This document shows positions 34,201 through 46,229 of a stretch of 64,000 bases of DNA, one piece after another (position 1 is the stretch's first letter; each line of letters opens with the position of its first letter). The notes under the pieces are model-generated. The model worked only from the letters and a program-made list of their open reading frames with translations, was not told the origin of the DNA and searched no databases. A program made the position numbers and the translations under genes. Source of the DNA: Cenococcum geophilum 1.58. Lineage: Eukaryota > Ascomycota > Dothideomycetes > Gloniales > Gloniaceae. The stretch is taken from the NCBI GenBank assembly GCA_001692895.1, contig KV748225.1, forward strand, positions 744,001 to 808,000, in the 5' to 3' direction.

Positions 34201-35591
34201 GGCACGTACTACTATACCTACTACTAATCGTAACTAAGCATACACGCCCTTAAATATAGTAGCCGGGTTATATAATACAAGACTGCATTTATTAATACCT
34301 CTACAGGCACTAATAACTTAATCCCAAAGACTGTATTCTCTTTAGTATTCTTCTAATAATCCATATTAGATCTTTTAAAGTTTATTAAAGAGTATTTACA
34401 GACACTCAAGTCGTAATTTTTCTAAGTTAGCGTCAATAATTCGCTAATATGTAGTCTCTCTCCATTCCAACATATACAGTTAACGGTTTTTCTTAGTCTT
34501 AAAATATATCTTTACCATTCGTACCATTATAATAAAGTCATATAATCTTCCCGTGATTTTATTATAGTAAAAATCGCTTACCCAATCCTTAAGCATAATT
34601 GGAAATGCCATATAATATTGTTTCTCTGGCACTCTAACTATAATATAGCAATCATAAAATACTTATAACTTAGCATTAAGAATATCATATACCTCTCCTC
34701 CATACTTCTTAGCATCGTCAGTATAAAACTTTATTAAATCTATAAGTAGTTTGGTTAAGGTAGTCTAGGGTTATTATCAGCTCTATATATTCCATTTAGG
34801 GTAGTACTAATAAGGTAGTTAAGCTTATTTATTACGTGGTAGTACTAGGAGATTTCGTAATACTTAATCATTTAGTGGTATAAGTAGGGTTAGTGGTGTA
34901 AACATAGCAGGTAATATCTATATCACAATTGCGGGCAGTTATAGTGGTAGTAGCAATCTAGACAAGTTTATTAATATAGGTAGGTTCTCTAACGGAGGTA
35001 GGTTCTGTAGCACAGGTGTATTTGGCTGTAATAGCGGTAGAAGAGGGTAGGTATGTTGATCTTATAGGGTATCTCATTAATGCTGCTCTTCTACTACTGC
35101 CGGTGTAGAAGAAGTAGCTTAAGGTGTCGCTGGGGTGGTCCAGGGTATTAATACTGCCACTAATTTTAGTGCTTACGATTTACAATTTATAGGATTCCAC
35201 TATAAATAAAATTCGCCGCCTTCTCTAAGTTGCTAATTAATTTCTTCTTTAGTTTATTTGTAATACTCTTCTTCCTTAATAGCAATTTGTAAGTTTATAG
35301 GAAGGGTTCTCCTATCTCTGCCTATATAGCATCCATACAATTGTAAATAATCTCGTAGTATTTAGACTAAATTCTTATAACCAAAGTTAAAGATATCCTT
35401 TATCCATCCTTTAAAATCTTCTTAAAAGTATTCCCATAGGATTTAGTCCTTAAACTTCTCATCTTAGTAGTACTAGATATAGTACATAATATATCCATTT
35501 ACTATTTCTGTATTAAGGTCGTTTAGTTTATAAAATTAAATAAGTTTCTCCATTTCTCCTCATTATAGGTATATTTATCTCGCAACGACAT

Positions 35592-36059
35592 ATTAATTTA
35601 AGAATTAACTAGTTTAAAAGGGGTTAACGTAGTTAAAAGTCAGGTTTATAGAGGTTGGGTTTATAGGTAGGTTAAAGGTAAGGTTAAGGTTATTATAATA
35701 ACGTTCTTAACAGAGACTTAGAGCATTAGTAGAGGGAGAGGTTCTTAGCTTACTAATTCTACTTAAGTTCTTATAAACGTTGTTGTTCTATATAATAGAC
35801 GCAACTCAGAGGGTTAAACAGAGGGAGAGGTTCTTAGCTTGCTAATTCTGCACAAGTCCTTAGAAATCTTGCGTAGCTTCTTTAACACTTGCTAAAGGTA
35901 TATACTAGCTTCCTCTAGAAGCCTTTAAAGTTACTTTACCAGTTTCCTCTAGCGCGTTCCTATAAAGGGGTGGGGATATAATCCTAACATTTATAGTTTA
36001 GCCTCTTCTGGACAGATTCCTTGCTGTTCTATAGTTAATAATTAACAACCACTAATTAG
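35592..36059 (-). other. Copia-2 5' leader
   Basis: Non-coding region between the 5' LTR and gag. It contains a direct repeat of gagggagaggttcttagctt (about 35738 and 35820). No gene seen. Confidence 0.65.
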
Positions 36060-36254
36060 TGTTGGTATTACTAGGGATACCTATTACAATAGGCCAGAAT
36101 CGTAGTTAAATAGTCTTTGCTAGTTAATATAATAATAGTTATTTTTTTTTAATCGAAGCTATGCGAGGGAAAGGGGCCTAAGGCCCCTTCGCTTCGCTTC
36201 GCTTCGCTTCGCTTCGCTTGTCGTGGCCTAGTGCCACACGTAAATATTCCGACA
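36060..36254 (-). repeat. Copia-2 5' LTR (right), 195 bp
   Basis: Same as the left LTR except for RIP-type substitutions and four extra cttcg units (six versus two), which account for the whole 20-bp length difference. Confidence 0.95.
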
Positions 36255-37050
36255 GTTTACGTAGGCATTAAGGGCTCTTAATAGGTCTACGCCTATTAGG
36301 GAGGGTTTTAGTTTAGGGTTTAAGGATTTAATAAGGCTGTTAATTAGTGCAGAGTCGTTCTAGCCTATTTCCTTTGCGTAATAGTTAAATTCGGAGAAGT
36401 ATACTGGAAAACTTTTTATTCCTTAAGTTATATAGTTTATCTTTCTTTAAGCTATAGCTTAGCGGTTTAGGTTACTATATATAGCTTTAAGAAGTATAAC
36501 CAGGCTTTATACTAAGTTTAGCTAAAGAGGTTTAATAAGGTTAGCTATATCTCCTCTTAATTAACTTAGGGCGTAACAGAGTCGGTTAGCTTTAGTTAGG
36601 TAACAGTTAATATTACTAGTTAGCTTATTTTTAAGCTAGCTTAGAAATAATTAGAGCTTTTATTATTTATTAGTAAATACTAAGAAATCTAGTAGTTATT
36701 CGGATTATTTTAGTGTAGTAGTTAGCTTAGGGTAAGTGGCTACTATAGGTTTGGGGCTCGCGTTCCGCGTATTTATCTCTAAAGATAGCGTTTAGTCTTA
36801 AGGTCCTAGCGTAGGTATATTAAGGGCGCAGACTTCTTCTTAGAGGTCCTTAATTAATTACTAGTATTATGCTTCTTATTTGGCTTATTATTAATTTAAA
36901 GTGGCTTAGTTTTATTTAAGGGCATCTATAAAAGACTTCTATATCCCTACTAATTGTTTTTAGAGTATAAATATAATACTAGTAGCTGTTATAGGGGCTT
37001 TAGGTTTATTCTGCATATTAATAATAGTATAGGTAGTTAACGTAATATAG
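36255..37050 (-). pseudogene. Gypsy-2 gag remnant and leader
   Basis: The part of Gypsy-2 upstream of the Copia-2 insertion. The minus-strand frame continues without shift into 25496 when Copia-2 is removed. Position before protease and RT indicates gag; I see no distinctive motif beyond an Asn/Leu/Lys-rich helical composition. Confidence 0.7.
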
Positions 37051-37420
37051 TATTACGGAGTAAGTATAAGCGACGATAATATATAGCAAGGTAGATATTA
37101 TTAAGCTATATATATAAACTGTATAAGGAGGTTAAGACGTTATATAAGGAAAAAAGGTAAGAAAACAGGAAGAAAGGGCATATATTATTAACTTAGTTGC
37201 TTAGTTAATACATATATAGGCAGAATAGGGTTTAGGTTATAGTCCTAGCAGAACTTAGTAGAATTTAGTAGAACTTGGCAAAATATGGCAGAATGCCGTA
37301 GATTGCCATTAGATTGCTATTAGATTGCTATTAAATTGCTATTTTATGGTTAGTCTCTAATTGCTAAGTTGGTGGAAACAGGTGGACGTGTATAAGGTAT
37401 TATAGGGGTGTCCCGTAACA
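37051..37420 (-). repeat. Gypsy-2 5' LTR (right), 370 bp
   Basis: Runs from tattacggagtaag to gtcccgtaaca. It has two additional 11-bp units (ttagattgcta) compared with the left LTR, matching the 22-bp length difference. Confidence 0.93.
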
Positions 37421-37425
37421 AGAAA

Positions 37426-37596
37426 GACGCGTAAGCCTATATAATTGGATTGTCTATAAATAAGAATCTAAAGCTAAGGGAAAGGAAAGAGAAGGTTAAG
37501 TAGTACCGCTTAAAGTTTTATATAACCTTGCGTTACGTAACCACAATCTATAGCAATTTATAGCAATTTGCCTAGTAACTTACTAGTATTATAACA
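37426..37596 (-). repeat. Gypsy-3 3' LTR, right part
   Basis: Ends tattataaca and is followed by ttaccccccctttaag, the polypurine tract on the minus strand. The rest of this LTR should lie left of 20715. Confirmation needs the partner LTR outside the window. Confidence 0.65.
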
Positions 37597-37599
37597 TTA

Positions 37600-40500
37600 C
37601 CCCCCCTTTAAGAAAGCCTGCCCTTAAGCTTTATAGTCTATATTATACCTATAGGGCGTTCTTATCTTTATACTCTTCTAGTAGCTTATCGTCTTTATTA
37701 TACTAGCATTCTATTTATTTGTCTAGGTATTTTAACGGTCTAGGTTTATTAGGGTAATAGCTATAAAACTCCTAAAGCTTATAGAGACTACCTATAAAGT
37801 TCTATATAGGGTACTAAGTAGGGTCTAAGTTATATCCTTTCTAACTAATATAATACTTTAGCGTTCCCCTTACGAGTTTATAAGCCAGTGTTTCTTTAAT
37901 TTCCTATTTATTATCGCCATTAACTTAAATTGGTAGGGGCAGTTTATTTTTCTTATCTGGGTAGTAAGTCGTTTATAGCTTTCTATAGCTTATCCGATAA
38001 GAAAATAGGGTAAACCTTAATCGAATTTAGGAGCTTTACTTTATATAAGTTACCTATCTTCTTAAGGACCTTATATAGTCCCGCCATTTAATAGTCTAGC
38101 TTACGGCTAGGCCATTCTATCTTCTAGTTCTTTATTATAACCCAGACCGTATTACCTACGGTAAAGTTAGGTTTACGCCTATACTTATTTACCTACTATT
38201 CTATTAACTTTTAAGCCTTTTTTAGATTTATATAGGCTACTATCTAGGCTTCCTCTAAGCGCTTAGCGTACTACTAGGCTTTTTTATAAGACAGTTTCTT
38301 ATATACGGTCCGCGGCCCTTCTAGCCTATTCCAATTAAAGCTTATTTAGGGTAAATACCCTATTTCTAAATTAGATAGGTGCAAATCCCGTAGAGTTATA
38401 GGATAGAGTTGCCTAGGCGTAGTCTATTAGGGGTAGCAGTTTACCTTAGTTATCTAAAAGTAGTTAATAAAGGGCCGAAGTCTCTAGTCTAAGTATTAAT
38501 TTATAATCTCCATCTAGCTATCTATTTAGGGGTAGTACGCTATAGAAATCTTTAGCCTAATCTTTAGAATCTAGGTAAACTCGTTCTAGAAGGCTAATAT
38601 AAACTATAGCCTATAGTCCGATATAATAGTATTTAGTAGTCCGTAAATTTAGTAGATATAATAGATATATAGTTAGGCCGCCTCTTTAGCATTAATATTC
38701 TTATAATAGGGAATTAAAAAAGGGCGTTTGCTAAAACGGTTAACTAGGACTATAACTATATTATATCTGCTACAGTTTATAGGTAGTTTATAAAAGTCTA
38801 TAAAGATATTCTGTTAAGGGCGCTCTAGTATTAGAAGTAGCTTTAATAGTCCTAAGGTCTTATCTTATGGAATTATAGATCTATAGCAGTCATTGCAGTT
38901 CCGTATGTAATGGTTAATATTTATAACTATTCCGGACTAGTAGTAATAGTTACTAATAATCTTATAGGTCTTATTTTTTCTAAGGTAGGCTGTAGAGACC
39001 TAGGTATATGCTTCGGCAATAAGCTAAGTCTATAGGTTCTGTTCCTCTGCTACTACTAGCCGTTAACAGTACTTAAGTAGCCCATTTTTAAGAGATTATA
39101 GGCTAATAACGTCCTTTGTCTTTTCGTGGTACTCCTATAAAGAAGAGGCCGTATAGTTTACCTATAGTAGTTTATTAATAAGGTTAAGATCTATAGAGTT
39201 AATAGAACATATCTTAGTGTCTAAAAAGTCTGTATTTAGTTCTACCTATATCTAAAGGTTAAAGTGCTCTAGTTATAGTAGCATCTAGCTCCGTAATAAG
39301 ATCTTTATAGCTACCTATTTGTCTAGGTCCTATTTACGTCTTATAAGTATATCTGCATAGTTAATGGCGCCTAGCCTATATATAATTAAGAAGTTAAACT
39401 AAGATAGAGTATCTGCTTAGCGCGCCTGCCGTGCTATAAGGGCCTTTATTATTATAAAATATTCTAAGGCCTTATAATTAGAAACTACCTAGATAGGCTT
39501 AGGGGTCCCTTTTAACTGTGCTCGCTAGTACTAGAAGCTAGAGATAATAGCTAGCATTTCTTTATTATAAACTGGGTAGTTTACCTTAGTATCTATTATA
39601 GTTTTTAAATAGTAAGCAATAGGGTACTATTTTCCATCTGTCTACTTCTAGAAATAAACGCCAGCTGTAATACCGTCTAAGGCGTCGGTTTCTAGTATTA
39701 AGGGCCGTTTTAGGTTAAAGTGGGCGAGTAAGGGAGTGGAGACTAGTTATTTCTTAAGCTTATTAAAAGCCTACCTATATATGGTATCAAAGTAGAAAAA
39801 CTGGTCTTTTTAGGTAAGATAGTTAAGAGGCCTAGTAATCTTACTATAGTTTTTAATAAAGCGTTAGTAAAAGTTATAGAAATCTAGAAATAATTATACC
39901 CCCCTTACAGTCCATAGGGGTGCCCACTAGGTAATTACGGCCGTTTTCTCTAGGTCGGTTTTAATTTTATCTATACTAATAATAAACCTAAGGTACTTTA
40001 TACGTTTAACACTAAACTCTAACTTCTTAATATTAGCCTAGAGACTAGCCTTATGGAGCTATTAGAGGACTTTATAGACATACTCCTTATATTCTAGCTT
40101 ATTCTTAAAGTAGATTATAATATTATTTAGGTAGGCCGTATAGAAGTTATTAAGGTAGTTAAAAAGTATATTATTTATATACCGCTAATATATAGTCAGT
40201 CTATTAGTTAGCCTAAAAGGTAGTACCTTATATTTATACGTTCCGTAATAGGTTTAAAATATAATAAAATCCTTTAAGCTAGGGTTTTTTTAATTTAGTA
40301 GAAGGCCTAGCGGATATTAAGCTTTATAAAGACCTTAGCTCTACTTATTTAGGCTAGTGTCTTATTAAGTAGGGGTAGTAAATAGCGGTCCTTGCGGGTT
40401 ATATTATTTAGCTTATAATAATTAATATAGAAATAGAGTCCTCTATTTAGCTTTTTAGTAAAGAGAATAAGTAAGTTTAAAGGGGCTTAGCTAGGCTTAA

Positions 40501-40760
40501 TATAACCCTTATTTGGGTTATTAATAAGGTACTACTTTATAGCCTATAATTTAGTAATAAACTATTAGTAAAGGGGTTAAAGCTAAGGGTGTTTTCCTTA
40601 TCTGGCTTAATCTTAATTTTTTTAGTCGTATAGTTAGTAAGGCGGAAGTCTATTAGACGCTACCTTAGAGAATATATCCTTAAACTTCCAGTATTAATAG
40701 GGTAGTTTCTATTCTACTAGCTCCTTATCTATAAGCTCGCCTTTCTATCCGCTAAGTTTA
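37600..40760 (-). pseudogene. Gypsy-3 RT-RNase H-integrase remnant
   Basis: Right to left: pre-RT LPPYQLYD near 40640; RT with YLNN replacing YLDD at 40112-40140; LEFSVKRIKYLRFI near 40000; FLDFYNFYQRFI near 39870; RNase H with LILETDALDGITAGVY near 39660-39700 and the unusually well preserved YPVYNKEMLAI near 39560; DHKALEYF-type motif near 39470; integrase zinc domain (HYIRNCNDCYR) near 38880-38920 and core (FIDFYKLP) near 38790; C-terminal LDYLVARLYKVLKKIGNLY near 38060. Stops are TAG/TAA of RIP type. Confidence 0.92.
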
Positions 40761-40978
40761 TGTTGGTACCAATTTAATGGTATAAGTGAGTCGTGTCTAG
40801 GGGCATAAAATACGTATAGTATCGTATGCTTATTTAGACGGTGGTGACTGTCGATTCTATTGAGGTAGACTACGTGGTCTATATACTAACGCGCCTCCCC
40901 CCTGATTAGTTAGCACGTAGGTGGTTAGTACACGAACGCGTATTTACGCGTTCGTACACCAGGTGCTATAATTATACA
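40761..40978 (-). repeat. Copia-3 3' LTR (left), 218 bp
   Basis: tgttggtaccaatttaatgg to attataca; nearly identical to 46759-46976, with mostly C/T and G/A differences. Confidence 0.96.
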
Positions 40979-41228
40979 CTAGCGGTACTTGGAAAATGAA
41001 ACCACTTGTGTATAGCCTCCGTAATTGCCTTAATAGAACCATAAAACACATAAGAAAATATATAGGAAATCCCTCCTGAGGTGCCTTCTGGGTTGCCTTC
41101 TAAATGGTGCTCTAAGCTGGCCGTAAGTCCTGCTTACGGTCCGTAAAATAAACTGTACGGCCTTTTAACGGGCCGTGAATGCACCGTACGGCCTTCCGAC
41201 GGGCCGTAGCTGAACCATAAATGCTCCG
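40979..41228 (-). other. Copia-3 3' untranslated region
   Basis: Non-coding; holds inverted copies of the 31-bp repeat seen in the Copia-1 3' UTR (ccgtacggccttccgacggg). Confidence 0.75.
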
Positions 41229-44200
41229 TTAGTCTCGCTCTACCCATTCTGTGACCTTTAGGTTAAGCTTGTTCGTATTAATTAGGGTTTTAAGAGCTTA
41301 ACACGGCTTTGCCTTAGTCATGGCGTCTGCTAGGTTGTCTCCACTACTAATCCATTTGACCTCCGTAATCTTACGTCGTTCGTAGGCCTAACGTAAGCAC
41401 ATTAGGTCGACCATAAGCCTCTTCTCTTATATCGTACCTAGTTTAACTAGGCAGTTATAAAGGGACTTTAAATTAGTGCATAAAACCAGGGGTAACTGCT
41501 CCAGTTGTAGAATCTTCTGGACCGTTAATTTAATTGCGGCTGCTATATTAAAGCCATAAGCTAGTGCATATAGTTTAGAGGCTAGTACACTACGGGTTAC
41601 TCGTTTGCACTTAATTAAAGACCAGTGCAGTATATTTGCGTCCTAATTGCGGTCCGTAAGTACAATTATAAAGCCGATTTGTGATAATAGGTCTTTGTTA
41701 TTGGCAAAGGAGGCGTCTGTAAATGCTAGTAAGCTAAGGGAACTTAGGTCTAGTGGTACAAAAGTAAGTCCCCTTGCTATATTGTTAATTTGCCACTGAA
41801 TGCGCTTATTAAGCTGCTTAATATTTTCTTCTTATGGATCTACTGCCTGGGCCGCAAAGGACAAGTCGTAGGCAGATTTGGGTTAGCAGACTGTGGCAAT
41901 ATAGGCGCCTCTTACACGCTGTGCAGCGTATTAGTCCTTTATATTTACGGTCTTATAGGTCTCTCCGCGGGAACTNGTAAGGTCTATAGGCTTTNCTNTA
42001 ANAAGCTTTAGGTTTTNAGCTTGGCGTTCCTNNGTTAGCTANATTAAGTTGCCCTTTTATATAATTAAGCCTCCGTTAAACTTAATTAGAGTCTACTTAG
42101 TTAACTGCTCTTGCGGCTTTGCTAGGAACTTAGCTTCTTATAGTTTAGTCTCTTTAGCGTCCGCAAATGTCCGGTCTGCTAAGAAGAGGGTATTATCTGT
42201 TTGGAGTCCAACAATACTAAGGCCGTTTAATGGGCTGTATAGGAGGTAGGGGTTGTAGGTCGACTGTTCCATTTTGAGTTTACTGACGTGGTGCTAGTGG
42301 TATATCTTAAACCAATGGTTTCCGGCTTTTGGTACTCCGTAAAGAGGTTTTACAACCCGTAAAATTGTTCCTAGTTATAGGTTAAGCTCATAGGGTGGTC
42401 GTATAAAGATATCCCTACTTAGGTAGGTGTTAGACTGCACGTAGGCTTATAAGATGTCCCGTAAGTAAAGGGCTACGGATTTAGTTTGCTGTAGTCTAGG
42501 CGTAAGTACGAGTATAATCCGTTAACTGACCCGTTAAATTATAGGTAATTGCGTAAAGACTAGGTCCTTTCCCTGGTCGTTATAAGCTTGTACAACAAGC
42601 CTTAATTTCTTAAAGGCTTTATCAGTATTAGGGTGCTTAATCTCATTAATGAAGCGTAAGTTAAATATACAGACGCCTTACGGAACGTCTCTCTCCGTTA
42701 TAATCGCAAAGATACCCTTTTTAAGTAGTCCGTTAATCTCTTTACGCCGTAAGTCCATAAAAGGGGTTTCCTGTACTAGAACTAATATATCCGTAGGCGG
42801 AGATTGCTTTGCGGATATGCCTACGGAGGTTAAGTGGTTCTCCGTTACGGGATTCTTACGGGGGCGTCCTCGGCCACGCTTTACGGCAGGTTTGGTAGGT
42901 TTAGTAGGTTTCTAGGGGACCTCTAGGGTAGGTAAGGGTGCCTCCAGTTTGTCTAATTCAGCAGTCGTTTCTGGTTCGTCTGGTTCGGCGGTTGCTTTTA
43001 GTTTATCTGGCTTAACGTCATGGGTGTTTTTGGGCCGAAAGTAGGGTTTTACGGACGTACTTCTGAAGCTAGTTAGCCCGCTAGGAAGCTATACGCAGCA
43101 CATCTCGTTTTCTACGGCTAGTAGACGGTAAGGTCCATTTTAACTGCCGCTTTTACGCTATACAAGGACTTTAGAGTTAAGCGGGAGGTTGTATACTGAG
43201 GTCGTATTAGGTCCGTTGCGGTAGTGTAGGGCGTTATTAATAGTTTGTTTGGCCCGTAATTTAACTATTTCGGCCATTGCCTTCTATATTACAGCTGCTC
43301 GTTCCGTAATAGACGGGGCAGGAGGGCCTAGGCTGCTTATCCTTGGGTAGGCTCCGTAAACTAAGAGGGTGGGTACTAGTCCGTCAGGGCTAGTGGTGTT
43401 ATTAACGGCTTTTACGGCCATCTGTAAAGCCAGTTCCTTTTAGATATCCTTATACTCGTCCGTAATAATCTAATAAGCTCTCCATAGAGCTAGGTAAGCT
43501 TGCTTGATAAGCCCGACGGACTAATGCGCCTTAACTAGAACAGCTTTTGTTGATATAGCCATAGCCGTAGCATACTGCTAGAATTCCTTGCTGATGAAGT
43601 TCCTACTAGCGTCGTGGGTGATATACTCAGGAGGTCCAACGTACGTGTCAATCTAGCAGGTCTGTAAGATATCCTAAGTATACTTTACGGATATATTTTG
43701 CAACCAACGGGCGGCTTAGTAGCGGGTTGCCTCATTAATTATATGTAATACTGGGCTGCCGTTAATATACATAATGTCTACGTATACTAAATGGTTAAAG
43801 TTAAGGTCCTCGCGAAGGGTGAACTTAAATCAGCCTAGGGAACGTCCGTATTTCTGGCAAAAGGAGCAGTATTTAGTTAGGTAATTAACTACCTTCCTGT
43901 CGACGTTGTCGTGTCCAGAGCGTTTAAGGACTCTATATAGCTTTTCGGCTAACAGGTGGCCGAAACGGCGGTGCAGACGGTGGATCTCCGTACTGGTAAG
44001 GTAGCACGGGTTATAGTCGAAAGATTCCTAAATGTAGGTCCGTAAAGTCTCTCCCTATATAAGGAACGGGTATCTAAATTGTCGTGTAATTGGCAGGGTA
44101 ATATGCTTACTTTCTGGGGCAGTTGCGGGGCCGATCAAGGTGTCCATAATATTGTTGTAGTAAACCTGTAACCTATCCATATCCGCAAGGCAAAATAAGA

Positions 44201-46229
44201 AAGGGGTGTCTGCTTTTACTATATAGAAGTTAACTAGGCTAATTGGGGTCTTAACTACAACTAATCTAATTAATGCAGTTGAGCTAATGCCGAATTAGAC
44301 GTTTACGGCCCCAGTTTGCGTAATATCAATGTCCGTATTGTTATTTGCGGTGGTCCTATATGCGAGGTATTGTCCGTAGCCTGCAGTAGACTTCTTAGAG
44401 GCGCCTATATCGATTATAACACCGTAGAATTCCTTGGGGGTATAGCGTTCTGTGGTGATATATGCAAATAGGTCCTACTTGTAATCTATAACGTTTGTAA
44501 CGGGGGTGCTTGCAGAATGGTTTTTGGGCGCAACTAAGTGTATAAAGGAACGGTTAGCTAATACGGTCGTAATATTAAAGGCTTGGCTGTCCGTAAAAGG
44601 TCCGAAAGTAGTTAGGAACGTCTCTAGGGTCTCCTGTTCCTAGTTATCTAGGTCAAAGTCAATTATAAGAGCTTCTATTAACTTATCAGGGGGCTCCTCT
44701 TCTTCCTCTCCTTTATATTCTAAGATAAACTAGCTAATCCGTTTATTAAATCTCTTCTTAGACCTATTACGTTCTTCCTAGGTATACCTTATAGACCAAT
44801 ATCCTTCCTTACCGCACACAAAGCACTTCTGACTGGTTTGTCTGCGGGGGTATGCTTTCGTACGGGAGTTGCTATGGAGGTTGCGGGTAGAACCTAGTCG
44901 ATGTGGATACTGCTGGCGGTATCGGCGGTCCGTAAAGTAGGCATCTAAATTAGGTTGCGGATTTTGCAGGTCCGTAATAAAAGCTTAAGTACTACCTGGC
45001 GGGTTTAAGGCTTCGTACGTTATAATAAAGGACCGTAAATCGTTAATAAGGCCAGCTATGGTGTCTGCGGGCTTGTAACAGGCGTATTTATAGGGTTCCA
45101 TTTCCTGGCAGGCCGTAATCAGTTTATTATGCAAGAAGTCGTCCGTTTAAAGCTTAATATTAAGACCGTGCTATAGGTGGCGGAGGTCTTTAATAAGGAT
45201 TTATAGGCACTCTATAGTTAATTTTTTAGTATTCTTATCCATTACGGTCCGTAACTTAGTCGCATTCCATTGGGTAAGGATATCACGCCTATATTCCGGT
45301 CCTTTAAAGTAGTTACGTATGGCTTTGTATAGCTTATCAAAGGAAACACCAAGGGGGTTGCTTTTGAGGTTGGTGTAGTAGTGGTTAAGTACTAGGCCGC
45401 GCAGCATGGTAGAGTAGGCTTGGCTAAACTCCTGTTTAGGAATATCAGCCTTCTAACAGAGGTCCGTAAAGATAGTCAGTTTAAAGTCAAAGTTGTCGTT
45501 TTCACCGCTGTACTTAGATTCGTCGGTGTAGAGCTTAGCTAGGTTAGCTAGCTCCTTGCCGTAGGTCTTTACTTAGGTAGTTTGCGGGTCTATAGCTTGC
45601 GGATTTATGGGTTGCGGATATGTGGGTTACAGATCTGTAGTTTAAACAACAGAAGGGGTTTGGTCCGTATTTTAGTTCGCGGGGGTATTGCGGTCCGTAA
45701 TTTGGGTTACGGGGGTATTACGGTCCGTAACATAAGTACTAGGTGTACTTTGGCCAGTAAGATTAATTCCAAAACTGCTTGGGTTTATAGGACGAATTTG
45801 GTTAAGAGGGTCAGGTATAAGGCTAGCGATTACATTAAGTTTGGAAGAAGCAAAGAGTTCCTTAGTAGTGTTGTACTCGTCTAGGATTTCTTCCTTAGTC
45901 CATTCCGTTCGGTCCTCCTTATATATTATATTATATAAGGACCGTGCGACAGTAACCCATTTATTCCTTTTAACCCATACGCCTTAGTTACGTAAAAGGG
46001 TCCGTAGGTTACGGATGGTAGTGGGGTTGCATTCCTTAAAGATGGCTTCTGTAAAGTCCGCAAAGTCTTCCTGGTATTGCTCCCATAGGTCGACGTTCAT
46101 AAGCTTAAAGTATTCGTACTTAAGGATTTTAAATTTAATATAGTTGTTAACGTCATCTATAGACGTAACGTCGACTCCTTATCTCCACTTCTTTTGACCT
46201 TCATCAACCTGCTTGCTGATGTCTGCCAT
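41229..46229 (-). pseudogene. Copia-3 Gag-Pol polyprotein remnant (1667 codons)
   Basis: ATG at 46229 (MADISKQVDEG), TAA at 41229; the 5001 bp are a multiple of three. Domains: gag; CCHC knuckle CFVCGKEGYW at 44782-44832; protease IDIGASKKST at 44390-44430 (DTG altered to DIG); integrase zinc motif from HRRFGHL to CSFCQKYG at 43845-43985; core VYVDIMYING near 43770; AT-hook-like KRGRGRPRKN near 42850-42885; RT from about 42790 to 42000 with KPLYGVPKAGNHWFKIYH; RNase H to EWVERD. Many in-frame TAG/TAA stops sit at expected Gln or Trp codons, and N calls lie at 41976-42041. Not functional, but almost free of indels. Confidence 0.94.

Larger units (their letters stand above)
25830..35591 (-). 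pseudogene. Copia-2 Gag-Pol polyprotein remnant
   Basis: Starts at an ATG at 35591 (MSLRDKYTY) and ends at TAA at 25830 after DTNYLKV. Domains from right to left: gag; protease with GIMLDSGAIGV near 33560-33590; integrase zinc region (YCHHYQMY) near 33070 and core (VIINVIYLN) near 32980; RT with KPLYRIPKAGTYWWAIYYKH near 31410-31460; then S3 inside RT; then the rest of RT and RNase H with DNLVDAITKSNP near 25880-25910. Many TAG/TAA stops, mostly at expected Gln or Trp. It is inactive, but the frame is traceable end to end. Confidence 0.9.
25497..36254 (-). mobile_element. Copia-2, full-length with nested S3 and S4
   Basis: LTRs at 25497-25671 and 36060-36254; target copies gtttg (25492-25496) and gttta (36255-36259) differ by one RIP-type change. 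Removing it restores a continuous Gypsy-2 gag frame (ALNAYANVINK). The polyprotein remnant on minus is interrupted by S3 at 26810-31341. Its closest relative in the window is Copia-4. Confidence 0.93.
20715..37420 (-). mobile_element. Gypsy-2, full-length with nested Copia-2
   Basis: LTRs at 20715-21062 and 37051-37420 with near-inverted termini (tattacgg / ccgtaaca). The target duplication is agaag (20710-20714) versus agaaa (37421-37425), differing by one RIP-type G/A. A C-run next to the left LTR (about 21065) is the polypurine tract on the minus strand. Gag lies on the right, pol on the left. Excluding Copia-2 (25497-36254 plus one target copy), the element is about 5.9 kb. It sits inside the LTR of Gypsy-3. 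Confidence 0.93.

Noticed and set aside
45582-45884. 100-aa ORF on + and other + ORFs at 41790-42915 in Copia-3
   Set aside because: Antisense shadows of the minus-strand Gag-Pol frame, open because RIP removed few codons there.
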